NCBI GenBank assembly: GCA_003862155.1
Contig: QOUV01000005.1
Location: 1 to 64,000, forward strand
DNA from: Lachnospiraceae bacterium
Lineage (GTDB): Bacteria; Bacillota; Clostridia; Lachnospirales; Lachnospiraceae
DNA length: 64,000 nt
Reading direction: 5' to 3'
In this document: piece after piece, positions 33,195 to 42,731 of the stretch
Layout: every line of letters begins with the position of its first letter
Position numbering within the stretch: position 1 is the first letter of the stretch
The notes under the pieces: generated by a model
Database searches by the model: none
Told to the model about the DNA's origin: nothing
What the model saw: only the letters and a program-made list of their open reading frames with translations
Translations under genes and position numbers: made by a program

Positions 33195-33898
33195 TATGAA
33201 TCGTCCTCAGCACTCACTGAGTATCCTGTGTTAGTATAAATAATGCTGTAGTAGTCGCGTAAATCTGCGTCTTTTATGGTCAAAAGCCTGACCTCGGCGT
33301 CCTGGTCTTTGATATGTGTATCTCGAACAGTAAGGATCACCCCGCCGGCTGCGGCGATAGAAGCGCAAAGAATTACGCAGAGCAGAAACAGCGATTTAAA
33401 AAAGCCGAGGTGCTTCTTTTTCCCAGGCTTCTTCGCCTTAGCTTCGGACTTCTTAGTCTCTGCAGCTGCCTTCGTATAAGAAGCATTTGCCTTGGTATCA
33501 GAACTTCCGGCTTCTTTCGATGCATCGGCACTACCGGTCTTTCCCTGCTCATCAGCACCTGCTGTCTGTTTTCCCGAAGCTTCTGTCTCAGCGCCAACCG
33601 GCTGCGGCTTCTTAGGAGCTGTGGCAGTGCCGAGCGTGATCATCTTGTAGCAGTCTCTGCAGACCGGGTTGTCGCCCTCGAGCGGCGAACCACAGAGGAT
33701 ACAGGTGTGTTCGTAGTTCTCGCGGTTGTACATCTGGCGGAGACGTTCGATATACCTTTCTCCGTACACTGTCGAAAAGAGCGCTTTCGGATTCAGCTGC
33801 AGGACCGCGCCAATATTGTCACGGTCGGAATAATCTATTTTTTGATCAAGGACCGCTATGACTTTGAGATCCTTGAGTAAAGCCTGCTTATCTGTCAT
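33194..33898 (-). CDS. Zinc-ribbon membrane protein, unknown function
   Basis: 234 residues. A CILCG...CRDC double-Cys motif near residues 66-81 looks like a zinc ribbon. It is followed by a long Ala/Glu/Lys/Ser-rich linker (~90-165), one membrane helix (LFLLCVILCASIAAAGGVIL) and a ~40-residue tail. Probably a cytoplasmic zinc domain tethered to the membrane. No family function recognised. Sits between hemZ and the lytic transglycosylase gene on the same strand. Confidence 0.75.
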   Translation of the reverse strand: MTDKQALLKDLKVIAVLDQKIDYSDRDNIGAVLQLNPKALFSTVYGERYIERLRQMYNRENYEHTCILCGSPLEGDNPVCRDCYKMITLGTATAPKKPQPVGAETEASGKQTAGADEQGKTGSADASKEAGSSDTKANASYTKAAAETKKSEAKAKKPGKKKHLGFFKSLFLLCVILCASIAAAGGVILTVRDTHIKDQDAEVRLLTIKDADLRDYYSIIYTNTGYSVSAEDDS

Positions 33899-33927
33899 GA
33901 AAAATTTCCCTTCAGATTTTAATTATA

Positions 33928-35457
33928 TCATAAACAGATATCAGAAAAAAGTTGTTTTTTTCTGTCAATCATCTCGTCGATACGCTCGATGTAGTTCTTT
34001 ATGTCTTTGACATTCTCGCAGCGGCTTATTATGACACCGCCGGCTCCGTCGGAGCGGACCTTTTTCGAAGACGCGCCGGCTCCGAGAGCTACGATGTCCT
34101 CTCTCTCCTCCATGATCATGACATTGTAGATCCCGTCTTTTCCGGGCTTCGCCATTCCGACATTTTCAAGAGAGCCTGCCATATTTTTCTGGCGATAGAG
34201 ATAATACGGGTGCATTCCCATGCTCCTGCCGGTCTCTAATGCCTCGTCCATGATCCCGACCGAATTTGTAAAATCAAGGTCTTCGTATTTATCCCACTCG
34301 AGCCTCAGCCTTGCAGCTGTTTTTACCGCGAGAGAGTGCACTGTAAGATTGTCCGGAGAAAGCTTTGAAAGCTCTGTCAAGGTGTGTCTTATGTCTTCGG
34401 CATTCTCACCCGGAAGGCCGAGGATCATATCCATATTTACACATGAAAAATCAGCTTCGCGCGCGAGCTCGTAGGCCTTTATGATATCTTCCACAGTGTG
34501 CTTTCTTCCGATCAGGTCGAGTGTCTTCTGATTCATTGTCTGTGGGTTTACCGAAATCCTCGTGACGCCGTGAGCTTTCATTACTCGAAGCTTCTCAGGC
34601 GTTATCGAATCCGGGCGGCCGGCTTCTACAGTGTACTCTGCGAGATGCGAGAGGTCGAGCTTTTTTTCAATATAAGAAAAAAGGTCATCGAGCTCGGATT
34701 CAGTCAGCGTCGTCGGAGTGCCTCCGCCGAAGTAGATGCAGTCGAGGCGCCTGTTTTTAAAGCACTCTGAGACGAAGTCGATCTCTTTTTTGAGGGAGGC
34801 GATATAGCCCGGAACAAGCGAATGGTACGCGTCTATCTGGTGCGAAGAAAACGAGCAGTACAGGCAGATCGACGGGCAGAAAAGTATCCCGATGTAGATG
34901 CTGTAGCCATTGGTCTCCAGATTATAGTCCTGATGGCCTTCAAAGCTGTCTGTCTTAGGAAAACGCGATAGGATCTGCTTCTCGGCCTGTGCTATTTCTA
35001 TGCTTTCTGATATTTTTTCTTCGGAGGTAAAGTACTTCTTCCTGTAAAAACCGCGGATCTCGTCCGGATCTTTTCCTTCGAGCGTCATCACCAGAGCTTC
35101 CTTCGTCGGACGGATTCCGGTAGTTGAACCCCACGGCAGGGCGCGGCCTGTGGCAGAGGATACGATGCTGTAGAGAGTCCGCTTCACGGCATTTTTTTCA
35201 GCGGGGCAGGATGCCTGCTGCCGCTCTCCGCTGATCTCTATCTCCATGGAGGCTGTCTCATCCGAAAAATCGAGTGTCAGCACAGCAGATGGTTTTACTG
35301 AAGCCCTCTCCTGTTTTTCTTCGGTGCTCTCACGGCCTAAGAGCTTTCCCTCGCAAAATACCAGAAGCCTGCTCTTCGGAAAAAAAGACCGGTACAGCGG
35401 ACCGGTCTCATTGTCAAAAAATCGTTTATTTTCTCTTAGTTCTATCAGTTCACGCAT
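33928..35457 (-). CDS. hemZ: Radical SAM coproporphyrinogen-oxidase-like protein HemZ
   Basis: 509 residues. Radical SAM cluster motif CPSICLYC (CxxxCxxC) near residue 190, followed by IYFGGGTPTTL and GLPGENAEDI, typical of the HemN/HemZ group. An N-terminal ~180-residue extension with WGSTTGIRPTKEA is characteristic of HemZ. In this group the reaction is oxygen-independent oxidation of coproporphyrinogen III, but many anaerobic homologues are not proven to act in heme synthesis. Overlaps the metallo-hydrolase gene by 8 bases. Confidence 0.88.
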   Translation of the reverse strand: MRELIELRENKRFFDNETGPLYRSFFPKSRLLVFCEGKLLGRESTEEKQERASVKPSAVLTLDFSDETASMEIEISGERQQASCPAEKNAVKRTLYSIVSSATGRALPWGSTTGIRPTKEALVMTLEGKDPDEIRGFYRKKYFTSEEKISESIEIAQAEKQILSRFPKTDSFEGHQDYNLETNGYSIYIGILFCPSICLYCSFSSHQIDAYHSLVPGYIASLKKEIDFVSECFKNRRLDCIYFGGGTPTTLTESELDDLFSYIEKKLDLSHLAEYTVEAGRPDSITPEKLRVMKAHGVTRISVNPQTMNQKTLDLIGRKHTVEDIIKAYELAREADFSCVNMDMILGLPGENAEDIRHTLTELSKLSPDNLTVHSLAVKTAARLRLEWDKYEDLDFTNSVGIMDEALETGRSMGMHPYYLYRQKNMAGSLENVGMAKPGKDGIYNVMIMEEREDIVALGAGASSKKVRSDGAGGVIISRCENVKDIKNYIERIDEMIDRKKQLFSDICL

Positions 35458-36079
35458 AGGGATTATTTATCTTCTCAAAAGCTATCGTGGTGTTTGAATC
35501 GTGCCCCGGATATACAGTGGTATCCTCCGGAAGCGTCAGGAGCTTCTCTTTTATCGAGTGGACCTCGTCAGAAAACGAGCCTCCCTTGAAATCTGTCCGC
35601 CCTGCGCTCTCGCAGAACAGCGTATCTCCCGGGAACAAAAGCTTCAGGTCCGGGAAATAGTAAGAACAGCCTCCCGGTGTGTGTCCCGGAGTCCAGATCA
35701 CTTTGAACTTAAAGCCGGCTATGGTCTTTTCTTCTCCATCTTTAAAAGTGTCTGTGATAAGACCTGAAAAATCCTTCGCCTCATAGCTCATGACAGCCGA
35801 GAGATTTAGCTCAGGGTCCCTTAACGTATCCATCTCCTGCTCAAGTATGTAGACCGGAAGGGAGTCGTAATGTGAACAGAGGTCTTCGACTCCGCTCACA
35901 TGGTCAAAGTGCCCGTGAGTCAGAAGCACCGCCACCGGAGTCACCTGATTTTTCTTAAGTTCAGCTGCAATGCTGTCGCCCGAAGCACCCGGGTCTATAA
36001 CGATGCCCTGATTCTTATCGGATACTAATGTGTAACAATTAGTCTGTATCGGTCCTACGACATAGTGTAATAATTTCAT
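35450..36079 (-). CDS. MBL-fold metallo-hydrolase (glyoxalase II-like)
   Basis: 209 residues. Metal site THGHFDHVSG, later WTPGHTPGGCSYY, FPGDTLF and YPGHDSNTT. It resembles hydroxyacylglutathione hydrolase-type thioesterases; the physiological substrate is unknown. Its start overlaps the rel stop by four bases (ATGA), a gene order that is common in Clostridia. Confidence 0.88.
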   Translation of the reverse strand: MKLLHYVVGPIQTNCYTLVSDKNQGIVIDPGASGDSIAAELKKNQVTPVAVLLTHGHFDHVSGVEDLCSHYDSLPVYILEQEMDTLRDPELNLSAVMSYEAKDFSGLITDTFKDGEEKTIAGFKFKVIWTPGHTPGGCSYYFPDLKLLFPGDTLFCESAGRTDFKGGSFSDEVHSIKEKLLTLPEDTTVYPGHDSNTTIAFEKINNPYA

Positions 36080-38424
36080 CGGCCACTTGCTCTCTGTATA
36101 TCTATAATCGACTCTATCTGCCTTATCTTGCTGCAGATGTCATCAAGCTCTGAACGGTTCTTTACAAGGAATGAAAGATCTATCGTAGCGATGCCCTGCT
36201 TGCTGGTCTTCGAGTGGATCGACCGGATATCGATCTCCCTCTCGGTAAATATCTTTGTGATATCCACGAGAAGTCCTGTCCTGTTATGTCCATATATATG
36301 GATCTCTGCAAGAAAGCTTTCCTTCTCCTTCTTGTCTTCAAGGAGCTCAGGCTGCCACTCCGCCTCGATCAGACGGCTCTTGTCAGATTCAGGCATATTT
36401 ATAATATTGATGCAGTCCGTTCTGTGGATAGAGACGCCGCGGCCTCTCGTAACGAAGCCTACGATCTCATCCCCCGGTACAGGGTTGCAGCATTTCGAAA
36501 AACGAACTGAGGCATCGTAGAGTCCATTTACAATGATACCGCTCTTCGACTTCTTTTTCTTTACTTTCTCTTCGACCTGAGGATGTTCATGATCTACAGG
36601 AGCATCCGGATTGTGAGCCTCGAGAATATCCTCATCTGTCAGTGTCAGAGGATGGTCTTTCTTATAGCCGTCCTCCATCTTGTTTATGACAGCTCCCTCT
36701 TTAAGGCTTCCCTGCCCAATGGACGCGAGCACTGAATTCCAATCGTGGAATCCGTAGCGTCTTAAGACTCTCTCCTGGTACTTAGGCTTATTTATAACCG
36801 AAAGCTCAATGCCCTTGCTCTTCGCATTCTCGACTAAAAGCTCCTGGCCCTTCTGGATGTTCTCATCCTTCGTGATCGAGCGGAACCACTGGTTGATCTT
36901 GCTCTTGGCCTGGGCGCTCTTTACGATGTTTAACCAGTCACGGCTCGGGCCGCGTGAGTTCTGGGATGTGATGATATCAATTCGGTCGCCGTTCTTTATC
37001 TTGTAATCTATCGGGACAAGCTTGCCGTTGACCTTCGCTCCGACCATCTTGTTTCCTACTGCAGAGTGAATGTTGTAGGCGAAATCTATCGGCGTAGATC
37101 CCGCAGGCAGGTTCTTTACATCGCCTCTCGGCGTAAAGCAGAATACCGTATCTGAAAAAAGGTTCAGATCATTTTTCAAAAGGGAGACGAATTCGCGGTT
37201 GTCGGACATGTCCCTCTGCCACTCGAGGATCTGGCGAAGCCACGAAAGCTTGGCCTCCTCACGGTTAATAGTGGCTCCTTCGCCGCTCTCCTTATATTTC
37301 CAATGAGCCGCGATACCATACTCTGATGTGCGGTGCATCTCCCAGGTGCGGATCTGGATCTCAAAAGGCGTACCGTTCGGTCCGATAAGCGTCGTGTGGA
37401 GCGACTGGTACATATTCGGCTTCGGCATCGCTATATAGTCCTTGAATCTGCCCGGGATTGGCTTGTAATTCTCGTGGATGACTCCAAGCGCTGCATAGCA
37501 GTCCTTCACATTATCGACTATGATCCTGATAGCAAACAGGTCGTAGATCTGGTCCAGTGTCTTGTGCTGGTTTACCATCTTCTTGTAGATACTGAAAAAG
37601 TGCTTCGCACGCCCCTCTACTGTCGCTGTGATGTCTGCGTCGCTTATGTACTTCTTCACGTCGTTTACAAGGCGCTGTACATATGCGTCCCTCTCAGACT
37701 TTCTCTGCGCTATCTGCTCGACCAGATCGTAATAGGCTTCAGGCTCGAGATACTTGAGCGAGAGGTCGTCGAGTTCGATCTTTATCCTGCTGATACCGAG
37801 GCGCTGTGCGAGAGGCGAATATATCTCGATGGTCTCTCTGGCCTTTTCCTTCTGCTTAGCAGGCGTCATGTATTTTAGGGTGCGCATGTTGTGGAGACGG
37901 TCAGCGAGCTTTATTATAATGACTCTGATGTCCTTCGCCATGGCGAGGAACATTTTTCTCAGGTTCTCAGCCTGAACTTCTACCTTGTCCGCGTCGAGTG
38001 GCACCTGACCGAGCTTTGTAACGCCATCCACGAGTTCCGCGATCTCCTCGCCGAACTCTGACGCGATCTGCTCCCTTGTGACATCCGTATCCTCTACTAC
38101 ATCGTGCAGAAGGCCCGCTGCGATACTCTCCTTGTCCATCTCAAGGTCAGCTAAGATCGTAGCTACCGAGAGCGGGTGAATGATATACGGCTCACCGGAC
38201 TTTCTCTTCTGGTCCTTGTGAGCCTCTTTTGCAAGCTTGTAAGCCTTCTCAATTATCGAGATATCGCCGTTCGGATGGTATTTTCTGACCTTGTCTATAA
38301 GCTCCTTATAGAGATCCTCCGGGTTCTCGAAATCGTGAGTGGCCACTATGCTTCGATTTGGCTTCGATATCTTTTCTTCGAGTTTTTCAAAATCTTTCGA
38401 CGTCACATCTGATATATCCGCCAT
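36076..38424 (-). CDS. rel: Bifunctional (p)ppGpp synthetase/hydrolase
   Basis: 782 residues, full-length RelA/SpoT homologue controlling the stringent response. HD hydrolase domain with LLHDVVEDTDV; synthetase domain with FAIRIIVDNVKDCYA and YIAMPKPNMYQSLHTT; TGS domain (FCFTPRGDVKNLPAGSTPID); C-terminal zinc-finger region (KCCNPVPGD) and ACT domain (HNRTGLLVDITKIF). Start ATG 38424 has AGGAG 8 bases upstream; a GTG at 38433 is less well placed. Confidence 0.95.
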   Translation of the reverse strand: MADISDVTSKDFEKLEEKISKPNRSIVATHDFENPEDLYKELIDKVRKYHPNGDISIIEKAYKLAKEAHKDQKRKSGEPYIIHPLSVATILADLEMDKESIAAGLLHDVVEDTDVTREQIASEFGEEIAELVDGVTKLGQVPLDADKVEVQAENLRKMFLAMAKDIRVIIIKLADRLHNMRTLKYMTPAKQKEKARETIEIYSPLAQRLGISRIKIELDDLSLKYLEPEAYYDLVEQIAQRKSERDAYVQRLVNDVKKYISDADITATVEGRAKHFFSIYKKMVNQHKTLDQIYDLFAIRIIVDNVKDCYAALGVIHENYKPIPGRFKDYIAMPKPNMYQSLHTTLIGPNGTPFEIQIRTWEMHRTSEYGIAAHWKYKESGEGATINREEAKLSWLRQILEWQRDMSDNREFVSLLKNDLNLFSDTVFCFTPRGDVKNLPAGSTPIDFAYNIHSAVGNKMVGAKVNGKLVPIDYKIKNGDRIDIITSQNSRGPSRDWLNIVKSAQAKSKINQWFRSITKDENIQKGQELLVENAKSKGIELSVINKPKYQERVLRRYGFHDWNSVLASIGQGSLKEGAVINKMEDGYKKDHPLTLTDEDILEAHNPDAPVDHEHPQVEEKVKKKKSKSGIIVNGLYDASVRFSKCCNPVPGDEIVGFVTRGRGVSIHRTDCINIINMPESDKSRLIEAEWQPELLEDKKEKESFLAEIHIYGHNRTGLLVDITKIFTEREIDIRSIHSKTSKQGIATIDLSFLVKNRSELDDICSKIRQIESIIDIQRASGR

Positions 38425-38456
38425 AATGTCCACTCCTTTCTTTTTGGTAAATATAA

Positions 38457-38498
38457 ATTATGATCTGGTGGTCAAAAGTCTGACCCCAAAATCATAAT
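38457..38498. repeat. Dispersed hairpin repeat (TCAAAAG type), copy 2
   Basis: ATTATGAT (38457-38464) and ATCATAAT (38491-38498) enclose GGTCAAAAGTCTGACC, itself a small hairpin. It matches 15180-15225 in layout and much of its sequence. Lies between thiN and rel. Confidence 0.55.
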
Positions 38499-38520
38499 AT
38501 ATATTCAGTTAAAAATCAAT

Positions 38521-39186
38521 TTAATCACGCGATTCGATGACGAGCAGGTCACCCTTCTCCACAAAGAAAGCGGCTTTGTCCTCAGTAATCTCATTGCTTA
38601 TAGTCAGAGTAAAATAGCCATCCTCTCCGCCTATGTCCTTACCATCCAGCGGGTAAAATACTCCGGTCGCGCTGACACCCTGGCATTCGCCAAAAAGCGG
38701 AAAAAGCGAGATGTATTTGCCGTACTGGTCTTTTTTTGCGAGAGTAAACTTCTCTCCGCCGCTTATCATGCGGATCCTGTTTGTCCTGTCGTAGATCACG
38801 GCATTTTTGCCGTTTCTCTTCGCCTTCTTGAGGAGGGTCAGGTTGCCAAGGATATGGTCGACTCTCGAGCCGGTGGCTCCGAGAATATTTATCGTGTCAC
38901 AGTTAATCCTCATTGCGATGTCGAGCGCAGCCTCGAGATCTGTATCGTCCTTAATCGGATTCAGTTCAATGATCCTGATGCCGCTCCGTGCGAACTCGTC
39001 TAACAGTTCTTTAGTGCCTGCTGAGACAGAATCGAAATCACCCACCGCCAGATCCGGCCTTATATGAAGAAGGCGGCAGTAGTCTAAACCCCTGTCCGCC
39101 GCTATGATATATGCTTTTTCACGTCTGATCACTCTGATGGCGGTCTCAGTGTCGACACTTCCGCCGCCAATGATAACTACCTGCAT
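38521..39186 (-). CDS. thiN: Thiamine diphosphokinase
   Basis: 221 residues. Converts thiamine to thiamine diphosphate with ATP. Motifs: ADRGLDYCR, VGDFDSV, NPIKDDTDLEAALD and GATGSRVDHILGNL. Full length. One base separates it from rpe. Confidence 0.9.
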   Translation of the reverse strand: MQVVIIGGGSVDTETAIRVIRREKAYIIAADRGLDYCRLLHIRPDLAVGDFDSVSAGTKELLDEFARSGIRIIELNPIKDDTDLEAALDIAMRINCDTINILGATGSRVDHILGNLTLLKKAKRNGKNAVIYDRTNRIRMISGGEKFTLAKKDQYGKYISLFPLFGECQGVSATGVFYPLDGKDIGGEDGYFTLTISNEITEDKAAFFVEKGDLLVIESRD

Positions 39187-39187
39187 T

Positions 39188-39841
39188 CTATTCCTCCAGA
39201 ATATTTAAAAACTGGGTAGCATTTTCCTCCAGGTCCCCGCTGAAAAGAGCATGCCCTGTAACCAGGATATTTGCTCCTGCATCTAAGAGCATTCCGGCAT
39301 TCTCGGTATTAACACCGCCGTCCACTTCTATATCAAAAGAGTTCTTTGACTCATCGCTTAACTTCTTAAGCTCGCGGATCTTATCCACAGTGTAAGGTAT
39401 CAGCTTCTGTCCACCGAGTCCCGGATTTACTGTCATAACGAGCACCATGTCGAGCTGATCTAAAACGCAGCTTAAAGCCGAGACAGGTGTCGCCGGGTTG
39501 ATAGCGACCGACGCCATGGCTCCGTCCTGCTTTATTCGCTGTATTACCGCATCGAGATGCTTACAGGCCTCATAGTGCACCGAAATGATGTCGGCTCCCG
39601 ACTCTGCGCATAAGTCCACGTATCTTATCGGGTCATCGACCATCATATGGACATCGACCACTTTTTCGGTAAGAGACCTGACAGCCTTAACCATCGGAAA
39701 TCCGAATGAGATGTTCGGCACAAAGGAGCCATCCATAATATCCACATGAAAATATGCGGCTCCGGCATTATCCAATAGCCTGACCTGATCCGAAAGTCTG
39801 GTAAGATCTGATGACAACAGTGACGGTGACAGACAGTTCAT
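39188..39841 (-). CDS. rpe: Ribulose-phosphate 3-epimerase
   Basis: 217 residues, TIM-barrel enzyme of the pentose phosphate pathway interconverting ribulose-5-P and xylulose-5-P. LSPSLLSSDLTRL, HVDIMDGSFVPNISFG, VDVHMMVDDP, MTVNPGLGGQ and EVDGGVNTEN are all present, including the metal-binding His and Asp residues. Overlaps rsgA by four bases. Confidence 0.95.
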   Translation of the reverse strand: MNCLSPSLLSSDLTRLSDQVRLLDNAGAAYFHVDIMDGSFVPNISFGFPMVKAVRSLTEKVVDVHMMVDDPIRYVDLCAESGADIISVHYEACKHLDAVIQRIKQDGAMASVAINPATPVSALSCVLDQLDMVLVMTVNPGLGGQKLIPYTVDKIRELKKLSDESKNSFDIEVDGGVNTENAGMLLDAGANILVTGHALFSGDLEENATQFLNILEE

Positions 39842-40728
39842 TTAAAGTTCCTCCTGTTTATATCTTTTAGTTCATCATAGCTCCTGCAATAATTCTCGTA
39901 CCTGATACGGCTGATCCCCCCGGATTCGACCGCGTCTTTTACTGCACAAGAAGGTTCATTTATATGTACGCAGCTTCTGAATCTGCATCCATCCTGCAAT
40001 TTTACAAATTCAGGGTAGTAATCCCTGAGCTCTGTTTCTTTTATCTTTGGAAGGAATACCGTCGAAAACCCTGGCGTATCACAGATAAAAGTATCAGACG
40101 AGAGCGCCACAAGTTCGGTGTGCCTCGTCGTCTGCCGGCCCCTTCCGGTGTGTTCAGACACCCTGGAAGTCTCGAGCTCATCCTTTCCGGTCAGAGCGTT
40201 CAGAAGTGATGACTTCCCCGCACCCGAAGGCCCTGCGACAGTTGAGACATGGTGTTCGATAGTGCCTCTCAGTTCGTCGATCCCACTGCCCTCGACAGTC
40301 GAAATAAAGTGAATCTCAAACCCGCTCCCGCCATAGACTCTCCTGATCTCCTCCTCGTCAGAATCCGTATTCAGATCCGACTTCGAAAAGACCAGTACCG
40401 GCGTAAGCCCTGAGTGCTGCAGAACGACAAGGTATCTGTCGATCAGTGAGAAATTGATATCAGGCGTGTGGACAGATGTCACCAGAAGTGCAAGGTCACA
40501 GTTGGCAACCGGCGGCCGCGCCATAGCAGATGAACGGGGAAGGATCTTTTCGATATTTCCCTCCCTGTCGTGCTCATGCGTGACCACGAACTCTGCCTCG
40601 TCGCCGACCAGAGGATGGACGTTCTTCTTTCTGAAGACTCCTCTGGCTTTGCAGGCATATATGTTTCCGGAGGCATAGTCAAATACATAATAAAATCCGG
40701 AAAGTGCCTTTACTATCCTGCCTGTCAT
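39838..40728 (-). CDS. rsgA: Ribosome small-subunit-dependent GTPase A
   Basis: 296 residues. Assembly factor for the 30S subunit. OB-fold N-terminus, then circularly permuted GTPase motifs: FSKSDLN (G4), GPSGAGKSSLLN (G1), DTPGFST (G3). The C-terminal zinc-binding region is C-RFRSC-VH-...-C. It shares its first base with the last base of prkC. Confidence 0.95.
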   Translation of the reverse strand: MTGRIVKALSGFYYVFDYASGNIYACKARGVFRKKNVHPLVGDEAEFVVTHEHDREGNIEKILPRSSAMARPPVANCDLALLVTSVHTPDINFSLIDRYLVVLQHSGLTPVLVFSKSDLNTDSDEEEIRRVYGGSGFEIHFISTVEGSGIDELRGTIEHHVSTVAGPSGAGKSSLLNALTGKDELETSRVSEHTGRGRQTTRHTELVALSSDTFICDTPGFSTVFLPKIKETELRDYYPEFVKLQDGCRFRSCVHINEPSCAVKDAVESGGISRIRYENYCRSYDELKDINRRNFK

Positions 40729-42728
40729 TACTGCGACTGCTGTGCTGTAAATGTCACTGCACTCGATCCAAGCTTATCGGCCATGGAACTGTCCACGTAG
40801 TACTCGAGCGTTCCGTTCTGAGTAGTAATGTCTGTTACGGATACAGTCGTTTCCTCACCGATAGTCCATGTCTTCAGCTGCTTGCCGTTCGAATCCTTGA
40901 GAACTACGAAATTCTCATCGTAATTGTCGGTATCCATCGGTGAGATCTTCTGTGAGAAGCTGTAGAGCTGCGGTCCTGTGGATACGACAAGGTTTACCCT
41001 GGTACCCTTTGAGACTTTAGATCCGCCTGCAGGGTCAGAACTTATAACTTTGCCTTTCGCAATAGTGCTGTCAGGCTGCTGTGTAACGTTTCCAACAGCC
41101 AGACCCGCGCTGGTTATCGCGTTCTGTGCATCTGACTGTGCCTTTTCCTTTACATAAGGAACCTGTACTGTCTCGACTCCCCTGCTTACAGTAATAGTAA
41201 CGGTATCGCCCTCTTTGGCGTCCTTGTCAGATGAATCCGGAGTCTGGCTTATAACTTTGCCACTTGCCACACTGTCACTGTAGACAGTCTTCGTCTCCAC
41301 ATCAAAGCCCGCGTCCTTGAGGATAGATGTGGCCTCTCCCTGATCCTTGCCTACAACCGAAGGAACGTCAATATTTCCCTTACCTGTAGAAACATAAACA
41401 GAAACTGTAGTTCCCGGTTCAACTTTCTTTCCCGACTTAGGGTCTGTCCTTATGATGTCGTCCTTGTCTACAGTATCAGAACTCTCTTCTCCGGCTTTCG
41501 CGAACTTAAGTCCCTTTGCTTTCAGAGCAGTCTTCGCCTGGGCTATTGAATAGCCCTTGAGGTCAGGAACCACTACCGTAGTTTTCTCAGTCGTGGTCTT
41601 TGCCTTTTTCTTGCTGCTTCCGAAGTGGAACACGTTGAAAACTGATCCGACAAAAAATATGATGATAGCTACTATGACTATGGCAGCAGCTATGCCCATG
41701 ATGGTTATGGCCTTGTCCATCCGGCTGTTCACCGGTGAATCGTCGTCATCCTTATCGTCCTTGTCAGTGTCGGGAACCCTGTCTGATTCATCGTCATCAT
41801 TTTTGAAAAATGAATGCTTCTTTATCTCTTCCTGCTCATCATTTGAAATGACGCGCGTCTTGTCGAAGTCCGATGCACCCGGCTGGGGGATAACGACAAA
41901 GTCCTCGTTCGGATTTACCATGGCCTTCTTCAGGTCGACAAGCAGTTCACTTGCTGAAGCGTAACGCCTCTCAGGGCTCTTCATCGTACACTTCTCTATG
42001 ATTCGGCTTATGGCGATAGGAAGCCCCGGGACCAGATCCTCCGGAGGAGTCATCTGGGACTGAATGTGCTGAATGGCTATGGCGACCGGTGTATCTCCGT
42101 CAAACGGTACCCTGCCGGTGACCATCTCGTACATGACTATACCCATCGAGTAAATATCAGAAGCATAGGACACGTAACCATTTCTCGCCTGCTCAGGGGA
42201 TACATAGTGTACCGATCCCATAGAGCCTGCACGGATGGTATTTGAGTTGGCAGCTCTTGCGATGCCAAAATCAGTGACCTTTACCTTGCCCTCTTTTGAA
42301 ATAATAATGTTCTGAGGCTTGATGTCCTGATGAACTATGCCATGGTTGTGAGCCGCTTCAAGGCCCCTGGCCATCTGGATAGCGATCGAGAGCGCCTCGT
42401 TGTATCCTAGCCTGCCCTTCGTGGCAATATATCTCTTCAGAGTGATACCGTCCACATACTCCATTACAATGTAATAGAGTCCATCCTCGCTGCCGACATC
42501 GTAAATATTTACAATGTTCGGGTGCTCAAGCGATGCTGCTGCCTGGGCCTCTGTGCGGAATCTGGTGACGAATGACGAATCCTCCGCAAACTCCGGCTTC
42601 AGCACCTTTATAGCAACGTCACGTCCAAGGGAATGATCCTTTGCCCTGTAGACATCGCTCATTCCGCCTGATCCGATTTTTTCAATTATCTCATATCTGT
42701 TTCCCAGAAAAGTTTCATTATTCAGCAT
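40728..42728 (-). CDS. prkC: PASTA-domain Ser/Thr protein kinase
   Basis: 666 residues. Residues ~12-270 are a Hanks-type kinase: glycine loop IGSGGMSDVY, Lys41 in VAIKVL, catalytic loop HQDIKPQN and DFGIARA. The usual HRD Arg is Gln here. Residues ~300-340 are an acidic linker, followed by one membrane helix (~345-365) and three PASTA repeats (~380-580: VVPDLKGYS, DVPSVVGKD, QVPYVKEKA) that bind peptidoglycan fragments in this family, then an ~80-residue extracellular tail. Forms the conserved stp-prkC-rsgA-rpe-thiN cluster. Confidence 0.95.
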   Translation of the reverse strand: MLNNETFLGNRYEIIEKIGSGGMSDVYRAKDHSLGRDVAIKVLKPEFAEDSSFVTRFRTEAQAAASLEHPNIVNIYDVGSEDGLYYIVMEYVDGITLKRYIATKGRLGYNEALSIAIQMARGLEAAHNHGIVHQDIKPQNIIISKEGKVKVTDFGIARAANSNTIRAGSMGSVHYVSPEQARNGYVSYASDIYSMGIVMYEMVTGRVPFDGDTPVAIAIQHIQSQMTPPEDLVPGLPIAISRIIEKCTMKSPERRYASASELLVDLKKAMVNPNEDFVVIPQPGASDFDKTRVISNDEQEEIKKHSFFKNDDDESDRVPDTDKDDKDDDDSPVNSRMDKAITIMGIAAAIVIVAIIIFFVGSVFNVFHFGSSKKKAKTTTEKTTVVVPDLKGYSIAQAKTALKAKGLKFAKAGEESSDTVDKDDIIRTDPKSGKKVEPGTTVSVYVSTGKGNIDVPSVVGKDQGEATSILKDAGFDVETKTVYSDSVASGKVISQTPDSSDKDAKEGDTVTITVSRGVETVQVPYVKEKAQSDAQNAITSAGLAVGNVTQQPDSTIAKGKVISSDPAGGSKVSKGTRVNLVVSTGPQLYSFSQKISPMDTDNYDENFVVLKDSNGKQLKTWTIGEETTVSVTDITTQNGTLEYYVDSSMADKLGSSAVTFTAQQSQ

Positions 42729-42731
42729 AGG

